Of a stretch of 64,000 nt of DNA, positions 8,275 through 17,398 are shown in pieces. The stretch is from PALSA-1353 sp050014015 (GTDB taxonomy: Bacteria; Planctomycetota; Phycisphaerae; Tepidisphaerales; Tepidisphaeraceae), in NCBI GenBank assembly GCA_050014015.1, contig JBEKEC010000009.1:29105-93104 (forward strand), given 5' to 3'. Every line of letters begins with the position of its first letter. The first letter of the stretch is position 1. The notes beneath the pieces are model-generated. The model was not told the DNA's origin. It made no database searches and saw only the letters and a list, made by a program, of their open reading frames with translations. The translations under genes were made by a program, and so were the position numbers.

Positions 8275-9720
8275 TTGCGTTTGTCTTCAAACTCGGGCAG
8301 CAAAATCATGGGCCGGGCGGTTACGTTGGTGGCGTGGGTGGCGCTTACTGGGTTGTTGACCGGCTGCGACGGGCCCTTCTTGAACGATTTTCTCAATCCC
8401 GGCGAACCCAAAATAGTCTCTCCCGATAACGACAAAACAAAGCCATTGATCGTTCCGGTGCTGGACACGCTGGCCAGCGGCATCGAAGAGCCGTCCACGG
8501 CTTTCGCGTCGGCGACGGATATCGAGCCGGCCGATCTGGTTCCCGACATTACGGATTACAAGCTTGGTCCCAACGACCTGGTGAGCGTGTCGATTTTTGA
8601 TTTGCTGGGCGAAGGAACTGGCGAGCAGGTCAAGACGGTGCGGGTGACGGAGACCGGGATGATCAGCCTCCCGTTCGTTTCGCCGGTCAAGGCGTCTGGA
8701 TTGACCGAGCGGGAGTTGGAGCAGGCGGTTTCCAAGGCCTACGAAGACGCAAACCTGATTCGCAAAGCGCGGGTTTCGGTGACCGTGGCCGAGGCGCGGG
8801 CGAGGACGTTCAGCATTCAGGGCAACGTTGGCGCGGCGGGGGAATATCAGATCACCAAGCCCGATTTCAGGATGCTGGATGCGATGGTGACTTCGCATTC
8901 TCCGGCGGTTGCCATAGGCGTGCCCTATGCGTACATCATTCGGAAGGCGGCGGAGCCGGGCGCGCAGCCGGGCGTCATTTCGCCGCCGGCGCCGCAGCCG
9001 AACGTGCCGACGACGGCGCCCGCGGACATATTTGCTCCGCCGCCGCCGACTCCCGAGGCGCCGACGACGGCGCCTGGGAATCTGCTTGTTCCGCCGCCGA
9101 CGAATCCCGCCGGCCCCCAGGGCCGGGCCAACCCTCCCGCGCCGACGCAGCGGACAATCGCGATGGACAACGTTGTGCCTCCACGGCGGAATGCTATGCC
9201 TCCACAGTCGTCACAGGTCTTTAAGTTCGATGACGTGGAAGCCCCGACCGACATGCGGATCATCCGCGTGCCGATCGATCAATTGCGGCAATACGGGGAA
9301 CTGAAATACAACGTCGTGATCCGTCCCGGCGACATGATCATTGTGCCGGAGCCGGTCACGGGCGTTTATTACGTGGGAGGCCACGTTGCCCGTCCCGGTG
9401 TATTCGGCCTGACGGGCGTGAACGTGACGCTCAAGCAGGCGTGGGTGGCGGCTGGCGGGGCGGACGAGTACGCGCTGCCGTATAGAACCGAGGTCATTCG
9501 CCGGATCGGCACCAATCGCGAAGTCTGCGTTCGGGTGCGTTTGAATGAGATTCTGGCGCTTGAGGAGCCGGATATTTATTTGAAGCCCAACGACGTTGTT
9601 TACGTCGGCACGCATATTATTGCTCCGTTTCTCTCGGCGTTGCGTAACTCGTTTCGTATAAGTTATGGAGCCAGTTGGTCCTACGATCGAAACTTTTACA
9701 ATGGTCCGAATGCCTTCTAG
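8275..9720 (+). CDS. Polysaccharide export outer-membrane lipoprotein (Wza-like, SLBB)
   Basis: The TTG at 8275 is preceded by AAAGGAG at 6-base spacing, so I prefer it to the ATG at 8308. The 481-residue product has a lipoprotein signal ending LTGLLTGC. The Poly_export domain follows (DYKLGPNDLVSVSIFDLLGEG, here DYKLGPNDLVSVSIFDL, through TVRVTETGMISLPFV), then an SLBB domain (ARTFSIQGNVGAAGEYQI). A roughly 90-residue Pro-rich linker (about 225-315) comes next, and a second SLBB unit (GVYYVGGHVARPGVFGL). Wza-like proteins form the outer-membrane channel for polysaccharide export. It heads a locus with exosortase and a Wzz/tyrosine kinase. The internal proline-rich insertion is unusual in length. 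Confidence 0.85.
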   Translation: MRLSSNSGSKIMGRAVTLVAWVALTGLLTGCDGPFLNDFLNPGEPKIVSPDNDKTKPLIVPVLDTLASGIEEPSTAFASATDIEPADLVPDITDYKLGPNDLVSVSIFDLLGEGTGEQVKTVRVTETGMISLPFVSPVKASGLTERELEQAVSKAYEDANLIRKARVSVTVAEARARTFSIQGNVGAAGEYQITKPDFRMLDAMVTSHSPAVAIGVPYAYIIRKAAEPGAQPGVISPPAPQPNVPTTAPADIFAPPPPTPEAPTTAPGNLLVPPPTNPAGPQGRANPPAPTQRTIAMDNVVPPRRNAMPPQSSQVFKFDDVEAPTDMRIIRVPIDQLRQYGELKYNVVIRPGDMIIVPEPVTGVYYVGGHVARPGVFGLTGVNVTLKQAWVAAGGADEYALPYRTEVIRRIGTNREVCVRVRLNEILALEEPDIYLKPNDVVYVGTHIIAPFLSALRNSFRISYGASWSYDRNFYNGPNAF

Positions 9721-9750
9721 GGACGGATGGCGGTTAGTCCGATATTGCGG

Positions 9751-9769
9751 AAGGTTTAATCAAAACCTT
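9751..9769 (+). terminator. Small perfect hairpin after the export lipoprotein gene
   Basis: AAGGTTT and AAACCTT form a 7-base stem with a 5-base loop 31 bases past the stop codon. The stem is AT-rich and lacks a clear T-run, so it is a weak terminator or a processing site. The following 100 bases contain nested GC-rich inverted repeats leading to the exosortase gene. Confidence 0.35.
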
Positions 9770-9884
9770 AATCGTGCAGCATAAAGTTCCGATGCCGCTA
9801 TAGTTGGACTCGGGGATGGTGGACCGAACCTGCCGCCCAAGCCGGGCGTAAAAGTCCGGCGGGCGATGTTTTGAAGGCGCCGGC

Positions 9885-11456
9885 GTGGCGCCTTGGCAGC
9901 CTTGTCGCATGAGCCAGACGCAAATCAACGACGTGGATGACGGTGATGCCGTCCTGACGGGCGAGGTCCTCCGGGATGCGCTGGATTCCGCGGCCGACCC
10001 GATTGTTTGCGGACTCAAGCGTTCGGTCTGGATTCAAATCGCGGTGATCACCACGCTGTTCAGCGCATTGTTCTGGCCGAACCTGCGCCGGCTTTGGGAC
10101 AAGACCAATCCCTTCTATGGGGAAGCGAATTGGGGACACGCAATCTGCATCCCGGTGATCGGGCTTTATTACCTGTACGTGAATCGTGAAAAGCTGCTGC
10201 ATGGAGGCTCATCAGCACAACCCACTCGACGTCAAATCGAGCTGCGGGTATGGGCGCTGCTGGCCATGGCTGCGGTGTTGCCGCTTGTCTTGGTTTACGA
10301 GGAGGCCCGCAGAGTATTTCCAATTGTCGCCGCCGTCAGCGCGGCGCTCATCGCGGCGCCATTGGCGTGGCGCCTCTTGAGCAGCTCGGATTCACTTATG
10401 TTGCGAGCCGACGAACACTCCGCGGGATGGTTCGGCGGGTTCATCGTGCTTTTCGGCATCGCGGTGTTCCAGTATGCCATCTTCCCCGGCCAAAACGATT
10501 TTCTGAAGGACTTCGGAATGGTGATCACGCTGTTCGGCGTGGTCCTGGCGCTGAGCGGGTGGAGCGTCATGAAGGTGGCTTGGTTTCCCGTCTCCTTTCT
10601 GGTTTGCGGCCTACCATGGCCGGGACTGGTCTACAGCAGTGTCGCCGGACCCCTTCAGCAGCTCGCCGCCAACGTCGCGGTCTGGACGTTGCAACTGACC
10701 GGAGTCGAAGCGTCGGTCGGTGGGACGAAAATCTCCATGATAGGCGGCGACGGCAACTGGCGGACCCTCAACGTCGCCGAGGCTTGTGCGGGAATGCGCT
10801 CGCTGATGACGTTCATATCCGTTGCGGCGGCGGTGGCGTTTTTGTCAAGCAGGCCGCTCTGGCAGAAAATCATCGTGGTGCTGTTCGCGGTTCCGATCGC
10901 AATCTCCTGTAACGTGATGAGGGTCTCCGGCCAGGGACTTTTGGATCGCTACGTCAGCCATTCCCTGTCTGAAAATTTCGCCCACCAGTTTGTGGGGTTG
11001 ATCATGCTGGTTCCGGCGTTTCTGATGATATTGCTCGTGGGTTGGATTCTGGACCAGATATTCGTGGAGCAAATTGACCGCCGTTTTGTGGCGATCGCGC
11101 CGAAGGTTATCACGCGTTCGACGGCGCCGGTGGCGTCGGCCCTGTCGCCACGGGCGGCGCCAAGGAGCTTGGCGGCGATCCGCGGGACCAGCGCGCCGAG
11201 GCAACCGGATGCTCAGTCCGCAAATCCCGCGGCTGCACCGGTGAAGCCTTTGGCTGCACCGTCGAAGCCCGCGGTCGCGTCAGCGAAGCCGGGGCCTTCA
11301 TCGTCCAAGCCTGCCCCCGGGCCCAGGAGACAGGCCGGGGACATGCGATCCATCGTGCCGCCGCCGCCCTCGATTCGCCTGGCGTCGCGCGCTCCCTCCC
11401 CGCGCAAACGCCGCGACAACAATGGAGACTCGGATTCTCAATCGGAGGCCGGATGA
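9885..11456 (+). CDS. Exosortase (transpeptidase-like membrane protein) with disordered C-terminal tail
   Basis: From a GTG at 9885 (GAAGG 7 bases upstream) the product is 523 residues; an ATG at 9909 is the alternative start. About eight membrane segments carry the exosortase signature: cysteine in EACAGMRS (C301), arginine in NVMRVSG (R346) and histidine in AHQFVG (H367), numbered from the GTG. These are the Cys-Arg-His catalytic residues of the family. Exosortases cut PEP-CTERM proteins at the inner membrane and anchor or release them. The last 130 residues are Pro/Ala/Lys-rich and probably disordered, an unusual extension. The EpsI-like gene overlaps by ATGA. PEP-CTERM candidates lie at 34-45 kb. 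Confidence 0.85.
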   Translation: MAPWQPCRMSQTQINDVDDGDAVLTGEVLRDALDSAADPIVCGLKRSVWIQIAVITTLFSALFWPNLRRLWDKTNPFYGEANWGHAICIPVIGLYYLYVNREKLLHGGSSAQPTRRQIELRVWALLAMAAVLPLVLVYEEARRVFPIVAAVSAALIAAPLAWRLLSSSDSLMLRADEHSAGWFGGFIVLFGIAVFQYAIFPGQNDFLKDFGMVITLFGVVLALSGWSVMKVAWFPVSFLVCGLPWPGLVYSSVAGPLQQLAANVAVWTLQLTGVEASVGGTKISMIGGDGNWRTLNVAEACAGMRSLMTFISVAAAVAFLSSRPLWQKIIVVLFAVPIAISCNVMRVSGQGLLDRYVSHSLSENFAHQFVGLIMLVPAFLMILLVGWILDQIFVEQIDRRFVAIAPKVITRSTAPVASALSPRAAPRSLAAIRGTSAPRQPDAQSANPAAAPVKPLAAPSKPAVASAKPGPSSSKPAPGPRRQAGDMRSIVPPPPSIRLASRAPSPRKRRDNNGDSDSQSEAG

Positions 11457-12448
11457 GTTGGAACGGTCCCAAATCTTCACGGGGTCAGTCGCGCGGCGTG
11501 GTGCATCCGGCGTTCGTGATCGTTTCGGGAATCCTGCTGGTGTCGGCGATCGCGTTCAACGGGTTTGTGTGGAACCTCAAGCTGCATTTCAAGAAGGACT
11601 CGGTTGCCCAGCCGCGGGAGTTCCGCGAGTTGCCGCCGGTCATGGGCCGTTGGCTGCAAGTGTCGCAAGACGACAAGCTGGACAAGGAGACCGAGGACGT
11701 TCTAGGCACGGAAAGTTACATTTACCGTGATTACATTGAGGTGGACCGCGCCGGCGCCGATCTGGTGGCAATAATGGCCACCAGGGCGGGCTCGGCTTCC
11801 GCGGCGACGCAGCCGTCGTTGCCGGATGCGGCCGCTCAGCAAGCCGCCCAGGCTGCCACGACGAAATTCAATTCGGCCTCCTTCGATCAGCAGGTGCGGA
11901 TGATCAACGACGCGCTGCAAGGCAAGACCCCCGGCGAGCGCAAGTCGATCGTGTCGGCGCTGGAGGTGAAGAACCATTGGGGCGACGTGATTCACCTTGG
12001 GTTGACGTATTACACCGGCCTCGTGGATACCGTGGCGCACATTCCGGACCGCTGCTACATCGCCGACGGATACGAGCCATCGTCGTACACGGTGCCCGTC
12101 TGGCAGCTTGGCACGGATGCTTCGGGCAAGCCTTTTTCTCAGTCGGTTCGATTTATCAGCTTCCAGGACTCGACGGGGAATAACCGGGTGTCCAAATGCG
12201 TGGCCTACGTCTTCCACACCAATGGCCATTATGAAAGCGACCCCCTGGGGGTCCGGCAAACTTTGGAGGATTTGACCGAACGGTACGGTTATTACGCCAA
12301 AATCGAGCTGATGACCCTTGTGCCGAACATTGAAGATACCGATATTTCTAATGCCAGCGCGGCGATGACAGACTTTCTCACGGCGGCGCGGCCGCAGATC
12401 GAAACTTGCTTCCCTGACTGGACTAAGGTGAAGCATTCCCATCCGTAG
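11453..12448 (+). CDS. EpsI-like exosortase-associated protein
   Basis: A 331-residue protein with one N-terminal membrane anchor (HPAFVIVSGILLVSAIAFNG, residues 17-36) and the rest outside the cytosol. It contains the EpsI/DUF3485 pattern HIPDRCYIADGYEPS (about 197-211), in which a Cys sits in an H.P..CY....G context. In many exosortase loci EpsI is either fused to the exosortase C-terminus or encoded next to it, as here with an ATGA overlap. Its role is not settled; it is thought to help polysaccharide-linked processing. Compared with typical EpsI (about 220 residues) it has an Ala/Gln-rich insertion near residues 105-140. Confidence 0.8.
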   Translation: MSWNGPKSSRGQSRGVVHPAFVIVSGILLVSAIAFNGFVWNLKLHFKKDSVAQPREFRELPPVMGRWLQVSQDDKLDKETEDVLGTESYIYRDYIEVDRAGADLVAIMATRAGSASAATQPSLPDAAAQQAAQAATTKFNSASFDQQVRMINDALQGKTPGERKSIVSALEVKNHWGDVIHLGLTYYTGLVDTVAHIPDRCYIADGYEPSSYTVPVWQLGTDASGKPFSQSVRFISFQDSTGNNRVSKCVAYVFHTNGHYESDPLGVRQTLEDLTERYGYYAKIELMTLVPNIEDTDISNASAAMTDFLTAARPQIETCFPDWTKVKHSHP

Positions 12449-12482
12449 GAGGATTTTTGGGGCGATCCGCCGCAGCGGCGCT

Positions 12483-12536
12483 GTCGAAAGATGCAACTTT
12501 CGACCACGCTGAGGCATATTGGAGATATCCATCTCC
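12483..12536 (+). promoter_or_regulatory. Two consecutive hairpins in the epsI-TPR gap
   Basis: GTCGAAAG and CTTTCGAC (12483-12504) form an 8-base perfect stem with a 6-base loop. GGAGAT and ATCTCC (12521-12536) form a second 6-base stem with a 4-base loop. They fill the 122-base gap and may be mRNA processing or attenuation structures. Confidence 0.35.
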
Positions 12537-12570
12537 TTAATCGTGTTCAGGCGGAGATTGAAGGTTACTC

Positions 12571-15500
12571 ATGGCAAGACGGCTTAACACCCGATTTTTA
12601 ACAATCCTGCTCCTCGTATTGGTCGGGGCGGTGGCGGCGGGACTCCTGGCGCAGAGATTTCTGATCCGCGAGCACCCCGACCGCTATATCGCGCTCGGCC
12701 AGCAGGCAATGAAGGATCGCAGTTGGCAGGATGCGGTGAACGACTTCGCCAGGGCGGCTAGGCTGAACCAGCACGATCCGCAGACTCAGATGATGCTGGG
12801 TGGAGCGCTGGCAAAGTTGGCCGAGGACGATCCGCAAGCCAGCCAGTTTGAAGTTGCGGCATATACCCAGGCGCTGGAAATCGATCCCAACTATCTGCCG
12901 GCGCTCATGGCGCTGAGCGATTGGTATAGAACCCATGCGGAACAACAGCCCCGAGCCGATCTTTTCCGCAACGCGATCGACTACAGTCGACGCGCGCATC
13001 AGGCCGACCCGAAGGACGAGCAGATGGAAGCCTTGGCCGACAAGCTGGTCATTGAGGCTTGGGCCAACGGAGTCGATGCGGATCAGAAAGAGGTGGATAG
13101 CGCCACCAAAGAAATGAAGGACCTTTGGAAGAAGAACCCCGCAAACGGCGATCTGCCCTTCGCCATTGCCAGCGCCGAGATCGAGTTGGGAATGAATTTG
13201 GCGGCCCAAAACCCCTCGCCGGTTCAGTTGAAAGAGGTCACCGAACATTACAACAACGCAGTGGCGACGTTTGAGGCGGTGCTGACCGGCCCGCACGGGG
13301 GCTCGCAGGACCAAAACGCCTCGATGCATTATTACTTCGCACGGGTGCTGGAGCACTTGTCAGGAGTGGATCAGTCAAGTCCCGACGTGATGCAGAAAGA
13401 CCAGGACCGGGCGAAGTCGGAGATTGACAAAGCGCTTGAGTTGGTTAAGCAGAGCGACCCCAACTACGTGGAGATCAACCAGACTGCGGCGGACATGGCC
13501 ATGCGGCGGGGCGATCCGGCCGGCGCGATGAAGATATATGACAAGATGCCCGATACACCCGATGCTCGCCTGGCGCGCGCGGAACTGATGGGCCGCTCCC
13601 CCGACATGCAGGAACAGGCGCTGCAAATGCTCAAATCCACGCTGGGGTCTCTGACGGACGATCCCAATCACATCGCCATCGGCGGTTTGCGGTTCAGGGT
13701 CATGTTGGAGATGGCCAAGGTCCAGGTTTTCCACTTTCTGTCGATGCCGGCCTCGCCCGAACGGACGAAGCTGCACGATGAAATCCGCGCTTCGCTGGAC
13801 AAGCTGGACCAAGCGGCCGGTTTCAGACTGGTTCTGCCGCTCAAGGAGGTGGAAGCCCGATTCCAGATCGGCTCGGGCACCAGCGAGGAGGTGCTCGCCG
13901 TTCAGAACCTCAGCAAGATGATGGCGGACAACCCTCCGGCGACGAAGAACTACTATTGGTACGTTTTCCAGACGCTGCTGGCGCAGGGATATGAGGACAC
14001 CCATCAGTCCGCCAATGCCCTGACGATTTTGAAGGACGTGGTCCAGCAGTTTCCCCGGGACGTGCAGGCGCGGAAGCACCTGGTCCGTTTGCTGCTGATC
14101 GGCCAACCGGACCAGGTTCCCGCCCACCTTGACGAACTGGCGCGCCTCAGCCCAAAGGACCCGGAGTTGAACGTTTTTCGGATTCAGCTCCTGCTGAGTA
14201 ACCCGGACAAGAACCAGGACCGGATCCGAGAACTCTACGCGGCGCTCGGGGAAAAGACTGCCAGACAGGCGAGCGCCAAAGCGAGAGTGGCGATCGTGGT
14301 CAAGGATTATGCCGAAGCCGCCCGGCTTCTGACGTTGAGCACGGACCGGAATCCCGCCAACGCCGACGATTGGGTCATGCTGTCGGAGGTCCTGTATCAC
14401 CAGGACAAAAAGGACCAGGCTCTGGCCGCCGCTACCCGCGGGCTGGCGGCCAATCCGAAGAATCCCCGGCTCCGTTTGCTGATCCCGGCGATCCAAGGCG
14501 AAGACCCCAAAAAAATCGCGGGTCTGGAGAAGGAGATTGCCGAGGAGAACCCCGACAAGGTCCAGGGACAGTTGATGCTGGCGGCGTTGGCCGCGCGCAG
14601 TGGCAATGAGGCTGAAGAGGTAACTGATCTCAAGAACGCTCAAGCGCTGGCGCCCGATTCCCCACACGTTCAGGAACTGCTTTTCAATCATTATCTGAAG
14701 ACGGGACAGTACCCGGAGGCGCGTGCGTGCATTCCCGTGCTGGCCAAGGCGAACACCGATCAGGCGGGGGGCGATATGTACCGCTTGGCGCTGGCCATGG
14801 CGCAGAAGGATAACGCGACCGCCGAAGCGATAGCCCGGAAACTGACCCAGGACAAACCCGAGTTTGCCCGTTCCTGGCTTGCGCTGGGGAACGTGTTGGC
14901 GGCGGAAGAGCAGTACGATCAGGCGGTTCCCCAATTCCTCGTTGCCTTGCAGAAGGAGACGAATCTGTGGGATGCCTACGTCGGGCTGGCTCGGTGTTAC
15001 TACGCCCTGCGCAAGCCCGACGATGCGTTGCACACGATCGAAGACGGACTCAAGTTCCTCCCGAACGACCAGACCCTCATCCAAATGAGGGTGACGCATG
15101 AGATGAACTACGGCAAGCCCGACGTCGCCTTGAAGGACATTGAGGACGAACTGCAGGCCCGGCCCAATCAGCCGGAGCTTTACGCCGCCATGGCCGACGT
15201 GGTGCTTCGTTACGTGGACATGCTTAACAAGAACAACCAACCCGGCGATGCCGTCAAGCAAGCCCTGGAGGCCGTCAAGGCGCTGAAAGGCCCGTTGGTG
15301 AAATGGCCCAACGAACCGGAACTGTACGTCGCGTTGTCACGATGCCAGTTGGCCGCCAAGCAGCCGGACGATGCCTTGAAGACGCTGGAAAGCTGGGCGG
15401 CGCAGCCGGCATGGCAAAAACAGCCCGATCCGTACATGGCGCTATCCGATTTCTACGAACGGGCGGGAATGCAGGACAAGTCCGAAGATGAAATGCACGA

Positions 15501-17220
15501 CGCGATGGCGCGATCGGGATATCGGCCCGACATGCAAATCCGCATGGCGAGCCTGCTGGCGATGCACCGCAAATATGACGACGCGATTAATTTGTTGCGG
15601 TCGGTGGACGCGAACACCGACAATCCCGACGTTCAGGAAAAGACGATTCAAGTCCTGCTTGTCCAAGGAAAATTTGACGATGCGCAGAAGGCGCTGAAGT
15701 CCGATCTGAGCCGGAACCCGGTGAACGCCGAGCAACTGCTGACCATCTGGTCCCTGGCGTTGTTGGAGCACGGCCAATTTCAGGATGCCGCGGACCGTGC
15801 GACACAGGCTCTGGCGATTAACCCGAGGCAACTGACGGCGTTATTCTGCCGGGGGCGCGCGCGGTTGCACGTGCAGCCGCCGGACGCCGCCGGGGCCCTG
15901 GAAGATCTCGAAGCGGTTCGGCAGTCCAGTCCCAACAACGTGGACGTCCGGCTGTGTTTGTCGGACGCGCACCTCATGCTCAACCAGCCGGATGAGGCCG
16001 CCAACGAGTTGCTGGCAGCGCTCCGGATCGAGCCGAAGAACAAGGATTTGCGGATGAAGCTCGTGGGCATGTTCAGCGGCGGCCCGCATCCGCGGCTCTC
16101 CGAGGCGTTGAAGCTGCTCCAGGATGTCGAAACCGTTCCCCCCTTCGACCACGACCCGGACATCTTCCAGAGCGAGGCGGTGATCTACGGCGAGCTGGGC
16201 AGCAGAGACGATGCTCTGGCCAAAAGCGAAATGGCGCTGCGGATTGCGCCGGACAATCCAACGGTCGTGCGGACCAACATGCAGCTATTGCAGAATGGCC
16301 AGTATTTCCAAGCCGTCGTCGACCACTACGCCGCGATGAGCGACAAGCTCAAGACAACCCCATGGGCCCTGTGGGACCTGGCTCTGGCGGAAAAACGCCT
16401 TGGCGGCGAACAGGCGCTGCCGGACTTCAAACGCGCCCTGGCCGCCGCGCTGGCGGGAGACCATCCCCTTGAACTGAATAGCATCGCACGAAGTATTAAC
16501 CAGGAATTTGGATACGACGAGGCCGTCAAAGACGTTTCGGCCATCGCCAAGGAAAATGTAGGGGCCAAGATCGCACTGGTGCAACTCTATCAGGGCCATG
16601 GAGATGATTCGGCCGCGCTGGCGATCGTCGACGGAATCATGACTAATTTCGACAAGCTTGCCAAACGCGATCAGATCATCGTCTTGTCCGGCGCCGCGGT
16701 CATGTATCAGTTGGCCAAACCGACGCCCCTGGTGGACAAGGCGTATGCGGCCTATAAGCGCTGGCTACAGCTTGAACCGGACAATCTCGAGTCGCTGAAC
16801 AATCTTGCCTGCCTGCTGGCCGACGACTATTCGCCCCCGCGTGCCCAGGAGGGTTTGCAATATATCAATGCGGCCATCAGCAAGATGTCGCGGCTCGGCC
16901 GGACGGAGCCGCGGCTTCAGGATACCCAGGCATGGCTGCTGATTTTGAACGGCTCGGCGGCCGAAGGCGTACATATCCTGAACACCGCAATGAATGACTT
17001 CCCGCCGTTTCCCGATGAGTATTTGCATCTCGGTGAGGGCTATCTCCGGACGGAGCCGCCCAACCCGGTTCAGGCCGAAATGCAGGCAAAGCTCGGCCTG
17101 CAAATGGTTAACAAGCAACACGCCGGCGCCCAGGATGCCGTTCTCCGCGCTAGGCTGCAGGATTTGGTCAACCGAGCAGAGGCACAGAAGCTTGCCAAGC
17201 CGCAAGCGTCGGTCCCATAA
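12571..17220 (+). CDS. Giant membrane-anchored TPR protein of the exosortase/EPS locus
   Basis: A 1549-residue protein. Residues 8-27 form an uncleaved-looking membrane anchor (LTILLLVLVGAVAAGLLAQR region), and essentially all the rest is tetratricopeptide repeats, for example DRYIALGQQAMKDRSWQDAV near the start and ARSWLALGNVLAAEEQYDQA at mid-length. The repeats number in the tens, arranged as helix pairs ending in P or DP. TPR solenoids are protein-protein scaffolds. A long TPR protein (PrsT-like) is a known companion of exosortase and polysaccharide genes, where it is thought to organise export or polymerisation; this product is considerably longer than the roughly 900 residues I associate with PrsT. 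Location: inner membrane facing the periplasm. Confidence 0.8.
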   Translation: MARRLNTRFLTILLLVLVGAVAAGLLAQRFLIREHPDRYIALGQQAMKDRSWQDAVNDFARAARLNQHDPQTQMMLGGALAKLAEDDPQASQFEVAAYTQALEIDPNYLPALMALSDWYRTHAEQQPRADLFRNAIDYSRRAHQADPKDEQMEALADKLVIEAWANGVDADQKEVDSATKEMKDLWKKNPANGDLPFAIASAEIELGMNLAAQNPSPVQLKEVTEHYNNAVATFEAVLTGPHGGSQDQNASMHYYFARVLEHLSGVDQSSPDVMQKDQDRAKSEIDKALELVKQSDPNYVEINQTAADMAMRRGDPAGAMKIYDKMPDTPDARLARAELMGRSPDMQEQALQMLKSTLGSLTDDPNHIAIGGLRFRVMLEMAKVQVFHFLSMPASPERTKLHDEIRASLDKLDQAAGFRLVLPLKEVEARFQIGSGTSEEVLAVQNLSKMMADNPPATKNYYWYVFQTLLAQGYEDTHQSANALTILKDVVQQFPRDVQARKHLVRLLLIGQPDQVPAHLDELARLSPKDPELNVFRIQLLLSNPDKNQDRIRELYAALGEKTARQASAKARVAIVVKDYAEAARLLTLSTDRNPANADDWVMLSEVLYHQDKKDQALAAATRGLAANPKNPRLRLLIPAIQGEDPKKIAGLEKEIAEENPDKVQGQLMLAALAARSGNEAEEVTDLKNAQALAPDSPHVQELLFNHYLKTGQYPEARACIPVLAKANTDQAGGDMYRLALAMAQKDNATAEAIARKLTQDKPEFARSWLALGNVLAAEEQYDQAVPQFLVALQKETNLWDAYVGLARCYYALRKPDDALHTIEDGLKFLPNDQTLIQMRVTHEMNYGKPDVALKDIEDELQARPNQPELYAAMADVVLRYVDMLNKNNQPGDAVKQALEAVKALKGPLVKWPNEPELYVALSRCQLAAKQPDDALKTLESWAAQPAWQKQPDPYMALSDFYERAGMQDKSEDEMHDAMARSGYRPDMQIRMASLLAMHRKYDDAINLLRSVDANTDNPDVQEKTIQVLLVQGKFDDAQKALKSDLSRNPVNAEQLLTIWSLALLEHGQFQDAADRATQALAINPRQLTALFCRGRARLHVQPPDAAGALEDLEAVRQSSPNNVDVRLCLSDAHLMLNQPDEAANELLAALRIEPKNKDLRMKLVGMFSGGPHPRLSEALKLLQDVETVPPFDHDPDIFQSEAVIYGELGSRDDALAKSEMALRIAPDNPTVVRTNMQLLQNGQYFQAVVDHYAAMSDKLKTTPWALWDLALAEKRLGGEQALPDFKRALAAALAGDHPLELNSIARSINQEFGYDEAVKDVSAIAKENVGAKIALVQLYQGHGDDSAALAIVDGIMTNFDKLAKRDQIIVLSGAAVMYQLAKPTPLVDKAYAAYKRWLQLEPDNLESLNNLACLLADDYSPPRAQEGLQYINAAISKMSRLGRTEPRLQDTQAWLLILNGSAAEGVHILNTAMNDFPPFPDEYLHLGEGYLRTEPPNPVQAEMQAKLGLQMVNKQHAGAQDAVLRARLQDLVNRAEAQKLAKPQASVP

Positions 17221-17398
17221 ACAATTAGGTCGTTGGGCCGCATGGAAAGAGCACTTGAATGGGTCGATGTAACATGAGAGCATTTGGAATAATCGAGAAT
17301 TTGCAGGGGTGTGTTTTTTCGCGCGTTGTACTGAGCGAGCGTGGCGCAAAAGCTCGGATTAGGACGGGTGAGCGCGGTTCCCCAGGAGATGTGTCGTT

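Noticed and set aside
13375..15261. A 628-codon open frame antisense to the giant TPR gene
   Set aside because: It is a shadow of the high-GC TPR reading frame, with no ribosome site, and the sense frame has clear TPR periodicity.
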